64,000 nucleotides of DNA from Deltaproteobacteria bacterium (GTDB taxonomy: Bacteria; Desulfobacterota; GWC2-55-46): contig JAIOIE010000006.1 in assembly GCA_019912665.1 (NCBI GenBank), positions 124,001-188,000 on the forward strand. The letters run 5' to 3'. The position numbers and the translations under genes were made by a program. Of the stretch, positions 44,095 to 54,506 are shown one piece after another. The stretch's first letter is position 1; the number at the start of each line of letters is the position of its first letter. The notes beneath the pieces were generated by a model, which saw only the letters and a list, made by a program, of their open reading frames with translations, was not told the origin of the DNA and searched no databases.

Positions 44095-44910
44095 TTGGAG
44101 GGAAGTCTGAAAAGGGTAGCAACCGGGGCCGTACTTATCCCGATTATCGTCGCGATAGTCCTTTACGCCGGCCCTTACTGGATACTCGCGGTCTCCGCCG
44201 TAATCGCCGTGCTTGCCTTTTCCGAGTTCAATGCGCTCGCCCGGGTGGATGCGAGGGACAGGGTCCTCGACTGGCTCGGCATAGTCTCCGGCTTGATAAT
44301 CATCCTTGCCGAATATTACCTCGGGCCGGTCTTTCTGGCCCCGGCCCTTCTCGCCTTCGTATTCCTGTTCTTTTTCTATTCGATGGTATCCGGCCGCACT
44401 ATCGGGGATTCCTCCATCGATACGGCCCATAAGACGCTGGGACTTTTGTACATAGCCCTGCCTATCTCTTTCATTACCCCGCTAAGGGAACTTCCTCAAG
44501 GCCAGTGGTGGCTCCTTTTTCTCCTCGTGGTGGTCTGGGCGAACGACACCTTTGCCCTGTCCGTCGGGAAAACACTCGGAAAACACAAACTCTCTCCCGA
44601 GATAAGCCCGAAGAAGACGGTCGAGGGCGCGGTTGGGGGCATAATCGGGGGTATCATCGCGGCGTTCGTCTTCGCCCGTCTGGCCGGGCTTGGGCCCGAT
44701 TACCTTGGCATAACCGCTCTCTCAGCCGGCATAGGCCTTATAGCCATCGTTGGCGACCTGGCCGAATCGGTCCTAAAAAGGAGCGCCGGGGTAAAGGACT
44801 CGGGCGCTATAATACCGGGGCACGGAGGGATGCTCGACAGGATTGACAGCCTCATTTTCAATATACCGTTTGTTTACTTTTACCTGACCTTCAGGGCGAT
44901 GCACATATGA
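44095..44910 (+). CDS. cdsA: Phosphatidate cytidylyltransferase
   Basis: 271 aa as TTG-started frame. Membrane enzyme with about eight helices making CDP-diacylglycerol. The C-terminal signature is SAGVKDSGAIIPGHGGMLDRIDS, with KKTVEGAVGG earlier. The start is odd: GGAGGG (44097-44102) cannot serve TTG 44095 because it overlaps it, but is well placed for CTG 44107, giving the more typical start LKRVATGAVLIPI. No ATG or GTG is available nearby, so a CTG or TTG start is likely. The product feeds PssA encoded at 54499-55302. Confidence 0.94.
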   Translation: MEGSLKRVATGAVLIPIIVAIVLYAGPYWILAVSAVIAVLAFSEFNALARVDARDRVLDWLGIVSGLIIILAEYYLGPVFLAPALLAFVFLFFFYSMVSGRTIGDSSIDTAHKTLGLLYIALPISFITPLRELPQGQWWLLFLLVVVWANDTFALSVGKTLGKHKLSPEISPKKTVEGAVGGIIGGIIAAFVFARLAGLGPDYLGITALSAGIGLIAIVGDLAESVLKRSAGVKDSGAIIPGHGGMLDRIDSLIFNIPFVYFYLTFRAMHI

Positions 44911-46061
44911 AGCGAAAGGGAATCTCCATACTCGGCTCGACAGGATCCATCGGGACGAATACCTTGCACGTGGTGCGCTCGCATCCGGAGAGGTTCAGGG
45001 TGGTATCCCTGACAGCGGGCCGGAACGTGTCACTTCTTAAGGAACAGATCGAAGAATTCGGGCCCGCATTCGTCTCGGTCGAGAGCGAGGATGCGGCAGC
45101 AGCCTTAAGGAACTCGCTTTCCGTTCCGGTTTCGATAGAAGCCGGAACGGATGCGGCCATGAAGGCCGCCTCCTTCGAGGGAGTGGACATGACCGTCGCC
45201 GCCATATCTGGCGCGGCCGGTCTCCTCCCGACCATGGCCGCGGTAAGGGCCGGGAAGGACATAGCGCTCGCCAATAAGGAATCTCTCGTGCTTGCCGGGC
45301 GGCTCGTGATGGAAGAGGCGGCGAAGCAAGGCGTGAGCATAATACCTGTAGACAGCGAACATTCGGCGGTCTTCCAGTCGCTCCTGGGGCACAGGCGAGA
45401 GGACCTTAAGCGGATAATACTCACGGCCTCGGGCGGGCCGTTCCTCAAAACGCCGCTTGCCGACCTCGAAAGGATGGGGCCGGACGAGGCATTGAAGCAT
45501 CCGAGATGGAAAATGGGCAGGAAGGTCACTATAGACTCTTCCACGCTGGTCAACAAGGGGTTCGAGGTCATCGAGGCAAGGTGGCTTTTCGGCCTCCCGC
45601 CTGAGAAGATATCGGTTGTAATACACCCCCAGTCGATAGTACACTCGATGGTCGAATATATCGACGGCGCGGTAATGGCCCAGATGAGCGCCCCGGACAT
45701 GCGCTCGCCCATCTCATACGCCCTTGCGTACCCTGAGAGGATCTCTTCAGGGACCGAGCCGCTGGATTTCAACCGTCTTTCCCTCGAGTTCAGCGCCCCG
45801 GAGCCGGAGAGGTTCCCGTGCCTGGGGCTCGCTTACGGGGCTCTCAAGACCGGGGGCACTGCCCCCGCCGCGCTCAACGCGGCTGACGAGGTCGCTGTAG
45901 AGCTTTTCCTCGAGGGCAGGATCCCCTTTACAGGCATTTCAAGGATTATCGGCGAGGTGCTCGGGGCGCACCTGTCGAAAGAGCCGGGGTCGATTGAGGA
46001 CGTTCTTGAGGCCGACCGCAAAGCAAGGGAGCTCGCGAGGTCGGTCGCCGCTTCCGCCTGA
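44907..46061 (+). CDS. dxr: 1-deoxy-D-xylulose 5-phosphate reductoisomerase
   Basis: 384 aa. Second step of the MEP isoprenoid pathway, NADPH dependent. Motifs: ISILGSTGSIGTNTL at the N-terminus, LANKESLVLAG, PVDSEHSAVFQ, ILTASGGPF and WKMGRKVTIDSSTLVNKGFEVIEA (in parts). Metal ligands are in PVDSEHSA. ATGA overlap with cdsA. Confidence 0.98.
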   Translation: MKRKGISILGSTGSIGTNTLHVVRSHPERFRVVSLTAGRNVSLLKEQIEEFGPAFVSVESEDAAAALRNSLSVPVSIEAGTDAAMKAASFEGVDMTVAAISGAAGLLPTMAAVRAGKDIALANKESLVLAGRLVMEEAAKQGVSIIPVDSEHSAVFQSLLGHRREDLKRIILTASGGPFLKTPLADLERMGPDEALKHPRWKMGRKVTIDSSTLVNKGFEVIEARWLFGLPPEKISVVIHPQSIVHSMVEYIDGAVMAQMSAPDMRSPISYALAYPERISSGTEPLDFNRLSLEFSAPEPERFPCLGLAYGALKTGGTAPAALNAADEVAVELFLEGRIPFTGISRIIGEVLGAHLSKEPGSIEDVLEADRKARELARSVAASA

Positions 46062-46063
46062 GG

Positions 46064-46092
46064 GCGACATCTGCCGATAATTAATGTATAAT
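46064..46092 (+). promoter_or_regulatory. Internal promoter upstream of rseP
   Basis: Perfect -10 TATAAT (46087-46092) with GCGACA (46064-46069) 17 bp upstream, in the 67-bp gap after dxr. It would start transcription near 46099 and give rseP-tsaB independent expression. Confidence 0.55.
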
Positions 46093-46128
46093 GGGATTTT
46101 GCCTCAAAATTTACGCCTGAGATAGAAG

Positions 46129-47430
46129 ATGACAACGATAATATCCTTCATAATCGTCCTCGGCATACTGATTTTCATACACGAGCTTGGCCATTTTCTC
46201 GCCGCAAAGGCCAGTGGAGTTGGAGTAGAGAAGTTCTCACTGGGCTTTGGCCCGAAGCTTGTCGGCATCCGGAGAGGGGAGACCGAGTACAGGATCTCGC
46301 TTCTGCCGCTCGGAGGCTATGTGAAGATGGTGGGGGAAGCGCCCGGCGAGGAGATAACCGAGGAACTCAGGGCAAAATCTTTCACGCACAAGCCCCTCTG
46401 GAAGAGGGCATCCATCGTGGCCGCTGGGCCCGCGATGAACCTGGTCCTCGCCATAGTCCTAATGCCGCTCATCTTTATGATAGGCATACAGGTCCCGGTC
46501 TATCTCGAAAAGCCAGCGGAGGTAGGGTATGTCGCCCCCAATGAGCCGGCAGACAAGGCCGGCATCAAAAGAGGCGATACCATTGTCTCGGTTTCCGGCA
46601 AGGAAACCGGGAACTGGGAGGAACTCCTCATGGGCCTCGCCATGAGCCCCGGGAAGGAGCTCAATGTCGCATATCTAAGGGACGGCTCGCGTCATGAGAC
46701 TACCCTTGTGCCGGATGTCTCCGAGGCGACAGGCGCTGGCTACGGCGGGATGTTCCCGCCCATGGAGCCCGTAATAGGCGGGGTCGCCCCGGGATTTCCG
46801 GCAAAGGACGCCGGGCTTAAGGCAGGGGACAAAATACTCTCGATAAACGGAACGCCCATAGCCCATTGGGCGGAGCTTGAAAGCGCGATACACAAGAGCG
46901 GCGACAAGAAGGCCATAAAAGTGGCGAGGGGAGGCGAAGAGCTTATCTTTGAGATAACCCCTGTCTACAACGAAGAGGCCAAGGCCTGGCTCGTGGGCAT
47001 CTCCCGCCAGGAGGAGCAGGTCAAGAGGCAATACGGCTTTATCGAGTCTATTCAGAGGGGGGTAGCCTCTGGAGTTGACATGACCTACAAGCTCTTCGTG
47101 GTCGTAAAGGGGCTTATAGTCGGCGACTACTCGCTTAAGACGCTCGGCGGCCCCATAATGATTGCGCAGGTCGCTGGCAAGGCCGCCGAGTCGGGAATAG
47201 CCGACCTCCTCTCCCTCATGGCCTTCCTGAGCCTGCAGCTAGGCATAATAAACCTCTTTCCAATACCGGTCCTTGACGGCGGCCACCTCGTCTTTTTCGG
47301 GATGGAGGCCGTAAAGGGCAAGCCCTTGAGCGAAAAGTTCATGACCGCGGCCCAGCAGGTGGGCATAGCTCTCCTCATCATGCTCATGCTCCTTGTGACC
47401 TATAACGACCTCTTCCGCATATTCGGATAG
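46129..47430 (+). CDS. rseP: Site-2 intramembrane zinc metalloprotease RseP
   Basis: 433 aa. Membrane M50 protease with zinc motif HELGH (residues 18-22) and the partner motif NLFPIPVLDGGHL near the C-terminus. Two PDZ domains are visible between (GYVAPNEPADKAGIKRGD and GVAPGFPAKDAGLKAGD). Cleaves anti-sigma factors and remnant signal peptides. Its location between dxr and tsaB is typical; the HtrA-like protease at 6426 could act upstream of it in an envelope stress cascade, though no anti-sigma gene is seen. Confidence 0.97.
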   Translation: MTTIISFIIVLGILIFIHELGHFLAAKASGVGVEKFSLGFGPKLVGIRRGETEYRISLLPLGGYVKMVGEAPGEEITEELRAKSFTHKPLWKRASIVAAGPAMNLVLAIVLMPLIFMIGIQVPVYLEKPAEVGYVAPNEPADKAGIKRGDTIVSVSGKETGNWEELLMGLAMSPGKELNVAYLRDGSRHETTLVPDVSEATGAGYGGMFPPMEPVIGGVAPGFPAKDAGLKAGDKILSINGTPIAHWAELESAIHKSGDKKAIKVARGGEELIFEITPVYNEEAKAWLVGISRQEEQVKRQYGFIESIQRGVASGVDMTYKLFVVVKGLIVGDYSLKTLGGPIMIAQVAGKAAESGIADLLSLMAFLSLQLGIINLFPIPVLDGGHLVFFGMEAVKGKPLSEKFMTAAQQVGIALLIMLMLLVTYNDLFRIFG

Positions 47431-47433
47431 GCC

Positions 47434-48123
47434 TTGAAGATACTGGCAATCGACACCTCGTCCCAGTCAGGCTCGATAGCCCTCCTCGAAGATAGAAGGC
47501 TCATTTCCGAATGGACGGTAGGAGACGCCGGGACCCATTCCAACTGGCTCCTCAAATCGCTTGAGGCCCACCTTAAAAACGCCGGGCAGAAGCTCGACGA
47601 GATAGACCTTTTCGCCATTGACGTCGGCCCCGGTTCCTTCACGGGCCTACGTATCGGCATATCGGCCCTCAAGGGGCTTGCATGGCCGCTCGGGAAAGAT
47701 ATTGCCGGTGTATCGACTCTCGCCTCGCTCGCCATGAACCTCCCGTATTCCGCGAGGGTCGTCTGCCCGGTCCTGGACGCCCGTAAGGGCGAGGTGTACA
47801 CGGCCCTTTACGAGACAATGTCCGGGCTCCCCAAGGCGGTAATGCCGGATTCGGCGATGAGGCCCGAGGCCCTCTTGAAGGAGATAGAGGGAAGGGGGCT
47901 TGAGGGGGAAATAGTATTCCTCGGGAGCGGACTTTCCGTCTACATGGAACTGCTCGTCGAAACGCTCAGGGACGCATACGCGGCCCCGCCCCATCTATGG
48001 CACATAAGGGCCTCTAACGTAGGGCTTCTTGCCTTCGAGCACGCCGGGGAGGCCGTCTCTCCCGCGGAGCTCGTCCCGGTATACCTGCGGAAATCCGAGG
48101 CCGAGCTTAAAAGCAAGCTCTAA
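47434..48123 (+). CDS. tsaB: tRNA threonylcarbamoyladenosine biosynthesis protein TsaB
   Basis: 229 aa, start TTG 47434 three bases after rseP. N-terminal ILAIDTSSQSGSIAL and the VGPGSFTGLRIGIS motif are diagnostic. Forms part of the t6A-modification complex with TsaD and TsaE (not in window). Last gene of the rpsB-to-tsaB cluster. Confidence 0.96.
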   Translation: MKILAIDTSSQSGSIALLEDRRLISEWTVGDAGTHSNWLLKSLEAHLKNAGQKLDEIDLFAIDVGPGSFTGLRIGISALKGLAWPLGKDIAGVSTLASLAMNLPYSARVVCPVLDARKGEVYTALYETMSGLPKAVMPDSAMRPEALLKEIEGRGLEGEIVFLGSGLSVYMELLVETLRDAYAAPPHLWHIRASNVGLLAFEHAGEAVSPAELVPVYLRKSEAELKSKL

Positions 48124-48559
48124 AGCATTAATTAATATGAGAGAGGAATTGGTCCGGACCGGCCTTAATAACCCGGCCTTCCCACCTCTTCATTCTATTT
48201 CTTGGGGTCTGATACCCGATGCAAGCTTCGGGTAGTCCATTAAAGGGCAGCCTCAAAAATTCTCTACCGTTCGTTTTCCTTCCGGGACAGCCAAATCCCT
48301 GTTTTTTCCGTTCTATTGCTTGGTTTTTTATGGACTTGGGCGCTGGAATGGGTTATAAGAAATTATTTTTCCCGCCAATACAGGCGCAAAAAGCCTTTTT
48401 GGTAACAAATTGACAAGCTCTTCGGGTTGCGATATCATGAAATTTGGCTTTGTCCTTGAAAAACAAGCACTTTTTTTAAACGTCATGAGCCTGTTTCCTG
48501 AGAGGGGAGAAATGCGGAAAAACCCGAAACAGTGACCTCAAAGTGGAAGGGAGGCTTGA
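48124..48559. other. AT-rich intergenic region before the ilv-leu operon
   Basis: 436 bp, clearly richer in AT than neighbouring genes and without a credible gene. It holds a hairpin TACCCGA/TCGGGTA (48213-48219 with 48228-48234) without a T-tail, the strong promoter at 48410-48438, and a 115-nt leader. In the leader CTGTTTC (48491-48497) can pair with GAAACAG (48526-48532), and an eight-codon mini frame (ATG 48512 to TGA 48535) follows GAGGGGAG. It encodes no Leu, Ile or Val, so classic attenuation is not indicated. Confidence 0.5.
48410..48438 (+). promoter_or_regulatory. Strong promoter of the DUF465-ilv-psd-leu operon
   Basis: Perfect -35 TTGACA (48410-48415), 17-bp spacer, -10 TATCAT (48433-48438, five of six). 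Start predicted near 48445, giving a leader of about 115 nt before ATG 48560. No other comparable promoter is seen until leuB, so it may serve the whole 12-kb operon. Confidence 0.75.
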
Positions 48560-48790
48560 ATGGAGAGACGCGAAGAGATTCTGAAAAAGCTTCTCGAAGA
48601 GGACGAGGGTTTCAGGAAGATCTACAAGAGCCATCAGGACTATGAGAACCAGGTCGCGAAGCTCGAGAAAAAGCCGAGGCTCACAGCCGACGAAACGATG
48701 GAAAAGAACAGGCTCAAGAAATTGAAGCTCGCCCTGAAGGACGAGATGGAGAAGAGGGTTTCAGATTTCGCTGAGGAGAAGGGGGCGTAG
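48560..48790 (+). CDS. DUF465 (YdcH-like) small protein
   Basis: 76 aa, entirely helical and charged (KIYKSHQDYENQVAKLEKK ... EKNRLKKLKLALKDEME). This matches the YdcH/DUF465 coiled-coil family (KHxxLDxxIxxLE...LKKxKLxLKDEI), whose function is unknown. GGAAGGGAGG precedes the ATG. It is the first gene after the strong promoter and lies 12 bp before ilvD. Confidence 0.85.
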   Translation: MERREEILKKLLEEDEGFRKIYKSHQDYENQVAKLEKKPRLTADETMEKNRLKKLKLALKDEMEKRVSDFAEEKGA

Positions 48791-48802
48791 CCGCAGCCGT
48801 AG

Positions 48803-50464
48803 ATGCCGAATAGAAGTGACAGAGTAAAGAAAGGACTTGATAGGGTCCCGTCGAGGGCCCTCCTTTACGCGACAGGCATACCCACCGGCGAGATGAAGAA
48901 GCCCTTCATCGGCGTTGCCACGAGCTTCTCGGACCTCATACCCGGCCACATCGGCATGAGGGACCTCGAGAGGTTCATAGAGAAGGGCGTCCACACCGGC
49001 GGCGGCTATCCCATGTTTTTCGGCCTGCCCGGCATATGCGACGGCATAGCCATGGGGCACAGGGGGATGCATTATTCCCTTCCTTCGAGGGAGCTCATCG
49101 CCGATACAATCGAGAGCGTGGCCGAGGCACACGCCTTTGACGGGCTCATCCTCCTTACCAACTGCGATAAGATAACGCCCGGCATGCTCATGGGCTCTGC
49201 GCGCCTCAATATCCCGTCAATAGTCGTAACCGCCGGACCCATGCTGACCGGAAGGTACAAGGGGAGAAAGACCTCGTTCATAAGGAACACCTTCGAGGCC
49301 ATGGGCCGTTTCCGGGCCGGCGAGATAACCAAAGAGGAGCTTAACGCCTGCGAGACCGGGGCCTGCCCCGGCGCTGGCTCCTGCCAGGGCCTCTACACCG
49401 CGAATACGATGAGCTGCCTGACGGAAGTCATGGGCATGAGCCTCCCTTTCTGCGGCACGGCCCTTGCCGCCTCTGCGGAAAAGCGGAGGATCGCCTTTGA
49501 TAGCGGCGTGCGCGCCGTAGAGCTCGTAAGGAAGAACATCACCCCGAGGAAGATAATGACGAGGGCGGCCTTCGAGAACGCCATAAGGGCTGACCTCGCG
49601 CTCGGCGGCTCGTCCAATACTGTCCTCCACCTCCTTGCCATAGCGCACGAGGCGGGCGTAAAGCTACCGCTGGACGTCTTTAACGACTTGAGCCTCACGA
49701 CCCCGCACATAACCTCGCTCGAGCCGGTCGGGGAGTATTACATGGAGGACCTTCACTGGGGGGGCGGCATAAGCGCGCTCCTTTTGAGGCTTAAGGACCT
49801 CATAAAGGACAACCCGACGGTTTCGGGCAAGAGGATAAAGGCGATAATCGACGGTGTCGACTATGTCGACGAGCGCGTCATCAAGCCCCTCTCCGAGGCC
49901 TACCATAAGGAAGGCGGCATAGCGGTACTCAAGGGGAACCTCGCGCCGTTCGGGGCAGTGGTAAAGCAGTCCGGCGTTAGCGAAAAGATGATGCGCTTCA
50001 CCGGCACTGCCCGCGTCTTCGATTCCGAAGAAGCCGCAATGAAGGCGATAATAGGCCGCGATATCAAGGCGGGTAGCGTAATAGTGATAAGATACGAAGG
50101 GCCCAAGGGCGGCCCCGGCATGAGAGAGATGCTCGCGCCCACGGCGGCCCTCATGGGCATGGGAATGGGCGAAAGCGTAGCCCTCATTACCGACGGGAGG
50201 TTTTCCGGCGGCACAAGGGGGCCGTGCATAGGCCACATATCGCCCGAGGCCATGGAGGGCGGGCCCATAGCGCTCGTAAAGGACGGCGACACAATCGAGC
50301 TCGATATTCCCGCAAGGAAGATGGAGCTCAAGGTGTCCGATAATGAGCTTGAGGCGCGAAAAAAGGCGTGGAAGACGCCGCCTCCAAAGATAAAGGACGG
50401 CTGGCTTGCGAGATACGCGAAGTCAGTCACCTCCGCCTATACCGGGGCTGTATTAAAGGCTTAG
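48803..50464 (+). CDS. ilvD: Dihydroxy-acid dehydratase
   Basis: 553 aa. Third step of valine/isoleucine synthesis, Fe-S dependent. Motifs [66 protein letters not shown] and [11 protein letters not shown]. The three cluster cysteines fall in the CDK, CxGxC and related positions. Usual length. Starts the branched-chain biosynthetic run. Confidence 0.98.
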   Translation: MPNRSDRVKKGLDRVPSRALLYATGIPTGEMKKPFIGVATSFSDLIPGHIGMRDLERFIEKGVHTGGGYPMFFGLPGICDGIAMGHRGMHYSLPSRELIADTIESVAEAHAFDGLILLTNCDKITPGMLMGSARLNIPSIVVTAGPMLTGRYKGRKTSFIRNTFEAMGRFRAGEITKEELNACETGACPGAGSCQGLYTANTMSCLTEVMGMSLPFCGTALAASAEKRRIAFDSGVRAVELVRKNITPRKIMTRAAFENAIRADLALGGSSNTVLHLLAIAHEAGVKLPLDVFNDLSLTTPHITSLEPVGEYYMEDLHWGGGISALLLRLKDLIKDNPTVSGKRIKAIIDGVDYVDERVIKPLSEAYHKEGGIAVLKGNLAPFGAVVKQSGVSEKMMRFTGTARVFDSEEAAMKAIIGRDIKAGSVIVIRYEGPKGGPGMREMLAPTAALMGMGMGESVALITDGRFSGGTRGPCIGHISPEAMEGGPIALVKDGDTIELDIPARKMELKVSDNELEARKKAWKTPPPKIKDGWLARYAKSVTSAYTGAVLKA

Positions 50465-50499
50465 GTCCAAACAGCACTTTTAAACGGGATATCTTCTGC

Positions 50500-52194
50500 A
50501 TGAACAGGAAAAACGGCGCTGAGATCTTCATCGAATGCCTCCTTAAGGAGGGCGTGGACACCATATTCGGTTTCCCGGGCGGGGCGGTGCTGCCCATCTA
50601 CGACGCCCTTTACGATAGCCCCCTGAGGCACATCCTCGTAAGGCACGAGCAGGGCGCGGTGCACATGGCCGACGGTTACGCGAGGGCCTCCGGGAAGCCG
50701 GGGGTCGTGGTCGTGACCTCTGGCCCCGGCGCGACCAACACCGTAACCGGCATTGCAACAGCGTACATGGACTCGATCCCCATGGTCGTCTTTACCGGCC
50801 AGGTGCCGACGCCGCTCATAGGGAACGACGCCTTCCAGGAGGCGGATATCGTAGGCATCACCAGGCCGTGCACGAAGCATAACTACCTCGTAAAGGACAT
50901 AAGGGACCTTCCGAGGATAATAAAGGAGTCTTTCTACATAGCGACGACCGGAAGGCCGGGCCCGGTGCTTGTCGATATTCCGAAAGACGTGCTTACGGCT
51001 ACGCTGCAGGATTGCAAGTACCCGGAGAAGGCAAGCATAGAGAGCTACCAGCCCAACTACAAGGGCCACCCCGGCCAGATAAAAAAGGCCCTGGAGCTGA
51101 TACTCGCCTCCAAGAGGCCGGTCGTCTACGCCGGGGGCGGGGTGGTCTTGTCCAATGCCTCTGCCGAGATGAAGGCCTTCTCGGAGAAGCTCGGGATACC
51201 TACGACGACCACGCTCATGGGCCTCGGCGCGTTTCCCGGCACGCACCAGCTCTTCATGGGCATGCTCGGCATGCACGGCACCTACGCGGCCAACATGGCT
51301 GTCATGAATACCGACTGCCTTGTGGCAGTGGGCGCGCGGTTCGATGACAGGGTCACCGGCAAGATTGACGAGTTTGCGCCTTACGCGGGGATCGTGCACA
51401 TCGACATAGACCCTACCTCGATAAGCAAGAACGTCAAGGTCGATATCCCGATAGTCGGGGACGTAAAGACGGTCCTGAAAGACCTCTTGAAGGCCTGCCC
51501 GCCCGCCAGGGAGTTTAAAAAAGGGATACAGCCCTGGAGGGACGAAATCGAGGGATGGAGCGGAAGCCACAGGCTGTCGTATAAGCAGGACCCCAAGGGG
51601 AAGATAAAACCCCAGTTCGTCATAGAGAAGCTCTATGAGCTTACGGGCGGGGACGCCATAATAACGACCGAGGTCGGGCAGAACCAGATGTGGGCGGCCC
51701 AGTTCTTCAAGTACGACAAGGCCCGGACCTTCCTTACCTCCGGCGGCCTAGGCACCATGGGCTTCGGCTTCCCGGCGGCGATCGGCGCCCAGATAGCGTT
51801 TCCGGAGAAGACCGTCGTGGACATAGCCGGCGACGGGTCGCTCCAGATGAACATACAGGAACTCGCCACAGCCGTGCAGTACAAGCTCCCGGTAAAGGTA
51901 GTGATACTCAATAACATGGTCCTCGGGATGGTCAGGCAGTGGCAGGAGCTCTTCTTCCAGAAGAGGTATTCCCACACCTGCATCTCCGTCGCCCCGGACT
52001 TTGTCAAGCTCGCGGAGGCATACGGGGCAGTCGGCCTCCGGGCGACCAAGCCCGGCGAGGTCGAGAAGGTGCTGGAAAAGGGCCTGGCAGTGAAGGACAG
52101 GCCGGTTTTGATGGACTTCAGGGTCGACCAGTTCGAGTGCGTCTACCCCATGGTCCCTGCGGGCCAGCCCTTGAACAAGATGCTGTTGGTCTAA
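50500..52194 (+). CDS. ilvB: Acetolactate synthase large subunit
   Basis: 564 aa from ATG 50500, which precedes the family start [32 protein letters not shown] (parts); a longer frame into ilvD is rejected. ThDP enzyme making acetolactate. Motifs [37 protein letters not shown], and the ThDP-binding GDGSLQMN...[12 protein letters not shown]. Directly followed by the regulatory subunit ilvN. Confidence 0.98.
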   Translation: MNRKNGAEIFIECLLKEGVDTIFGFPGGAVLPIYDALYDSPLRHILVRHEQGAVHMADGYARASGKPGVVVVTSGPGATNTVTGIATAYMDSIPMVVFTGQVPTPLIGNDAFQEADIVGITRPCTKHNYLVKDIRDLPRIIKESFYIATTGRPGPVLVDIPKDVLTATLQDCKYPEKASIESYQPNYKGHPGQIKKALELILASKRPVVYAGGGVVLSNASAEMKAFSEKLGIPTTTTLMGLGAFPGTHQLFMGMLGMHGTYAANMAVMNTDCLVAVGARFDDRVTGKIDEFAPYAGIVHIDIDPTSISKNVKVDIPIVGDVKTVLKDLLKACPPAREFKKGIQPWRDEIEGWSGSHRLSYKQDPKGKIKPQFVIEKLYELTGGDAIITTEVGQNQMWAAQFFKYDKARTFLTSGGLGTMGFGFPAAIGAQIAFPEKTVVDIAGDGSLQMNIQELATAVQYKLPVKVVILNNMVLGMVRQWQELFFQKRYSHTCISVAPDFVKLAEAYGAVGLRATKPGEVEKVLEKGLAVKDRPVLMDFRVDQFECVYPMVPAGQPLNKMLLV

Positions 52195-52212
52195 CTTCGG
52201 AGGTCCAAAAGC

Positions 52213-52698
52213 GTGCGCCATACGATATCAGTCCTTGTCACGAACGAGTTCGGCGTGCTCTCGCGCATATCCGGTCTTTTCTCGGGAAGGGGCTTCAATA
52301 TAGAGAGCCTCTCGGTGGCCGAGACCTTTGACCCGAAGATATCGCGGATGACCATCGTCACGAGCGGCGACGACAAGGTCCTCGAGCAGATAAACAAGCA
52401 ATTGAACAAGCTCGTGAACGTCATAAAGGTCTACGACTTCACGGGCGAGGAGCATATCGAAAGGGAGCTCGCGCTCATAAAGGTGAACCTCACGGCCGAG
52501 ACGAGGGCCGAGATACTCTCGATAGTCGACATATTCAGGGCCAAGGTCGTGGACGTAAGTTCCCGGACCTACACCATAGAGATAACCGGTGACGAGGAGA
52601 AGATACGGGCCATTACCGAGCTTCTCCGTCCCTTCGGCATAAAGGAAATCGTCCGGACCGGAAGGGTGGCCATGGCCAGGAGCCCCAAGCAGAGATGA
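52213..52698 (+). CDS. ilvN: Acetolactate synthase small (regulatory) subunit
   Basis: 161 aa, GTG start at 52213 with CGGAGG about 8 bases upstream. N-terminal ACT domain RHTISVLVTNEFGVLSRISGLFSGRGFNIESL (in parts) binds valine for feedback control; C-terminal domain DVSSRTYTIEITGDEEKI activates the catalytic subunit. Context ilvB-ilvN-ilvC is standard. Confidence 0.97.
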   Translation: MRHTISVLVTNEFGVLSRISGLFSGRGFNIESLSVAETFDPKISRMTIVTSGDDKVLEQINKQLNKLVNVIKVYDFTGEEHIERELALIKVNLTAETRAEILSIVDIFRAKVVDVSSRTYTIEITGDEEKIRAITELLRPFGIKEIVRTGRVAMARSPKQR

Positions 52699-52735
52699 TC
52701 GAGCGTAAAGCGACTATACGGATTGCGAAAAATAG

Positions 52736-53770
<1,035 letters not shown>

Positions 53771-53786
53771 GGTCTTTCCGAGGAGA

Positions 53787-53835
53787 GGCCCCCCGCTCTT
53801 TGACGATACCCTCCCCATGTGGGAGGGTATTATCG
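53787..53835 (+). terminator. Long hairpin between ilvC and psd (weak terminator or processing site)
   Basis: ATACCCTCCC (53806-53815) pairs perfectly with GGGAGGGTAT (53821-53830), and ACGAT (53803-53807) can extend with ATCGT after a short bulge. No T-run follows, so it may act as an mRNA stability or partial-termination element. The preceding GGCCCCCCGCTCTT (53787-53800) is identical to the right arm of the tsf terminator. Confidence 0.55.
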
Positions 53836-53864
53836 TATTACAGGGGGAGTAGCAGGAGGCGTCA

Positions 53865-54506
53865 TTGGCAAGGATTCCGGTTGCCAGGGAAGGTTATCCC
53901 TTTATCCTGGCCGCTTTTTTTTGTATAATTGTGGTGTGGCTGGCGGGACTCCGCTGGCTTGAGGCGCTTTTTATACCGCTTGCCGTATTCGTGGTCGCGT
54001 TCTTCAGGGATCCTGAGAGGGAGACCCCGCCTGACCCCAAAGCGATAGTCAGCCCCGCGGACGGCAGGGTGATAAAAGTCGAGCGTATAAGGGACGATAA
54101 GTTCCTCAAGGCCGACGCGCTCCGCGTCTGCATATTCATGAACGTATTCAATGTCCACGTGAACAGGGTCCCTGCCCAGGGCAGGGTGGTGGACGTCTTA
54201 TACAACCCCGGCAAGTTCTTCAACGCCTCCCTTGACAAGGCGTCGCTCATGAACGAGCAGAACGCCGTCGTAATGGAGGACCGGGGCGGCAGGAAGTTCG
54301 CCTTCAACCAGATAGCCGGGCTCATAGCGAGGAGGATAGTCTGCTACGCAAGGCCGGGCATGAGCTACGGCAAAGGCGAGAGGTTCGGCATGATACGTTT
54401 CGGGTCGAGGGTGGACGTATACCTCCCGGCCGGAGCGTCGCCGAATGTCAAGGTTGGGGACAAGGTCAGGGCAGGCTCCTCAATAATAGGAAAATGGGAT
54501 GCTTGA
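53865..54506 (+). CDS. psd: Phosphatidylserine decarboxylase proenzyme (PSD-A type)
   Basis: 213 aa, TTG start at 53865 with AGGAGG five bases upstream. Two N-terminal helices, then IVSPADGRV, FMNVFNVHVNRVP and the self-processing site RFGSRVDVYLP, where cleavage before Ser would create the pyruvoyl group. The short PSD-A form is typical of Deltaproteobacteria and alphas. Works with PssA, whose gene overlaps by 8 bp, to make phosphatidylethanolamine. Confidence 0.97.
   Translation: MARIPVAREGYPFILAAFFCIIVVWLAGLRWLEALFIPLAVFVVAFFRDPERETPPDPKAIVSPADGRVIKVERIRDDKFLKADALRVCIFMNVFNVHVNRVPAQGRVVDVLYNPGKFFNASLDKASLMNEQNAVVMEDRGGRKFAFNQIAGLIARRIVCYARPGMSYGKGERFGMIRFGSRVDVYLPAGASPNVKVGDKVRAGSSIIGKWDA

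Noticed and set aside
48219-48413. Small plus-strand frame in the gap before the ilv-leu operon
   Set aside because: Low-complexity, no ribosome binding site, AT-rich non-coding character, and it ends at the promoter.
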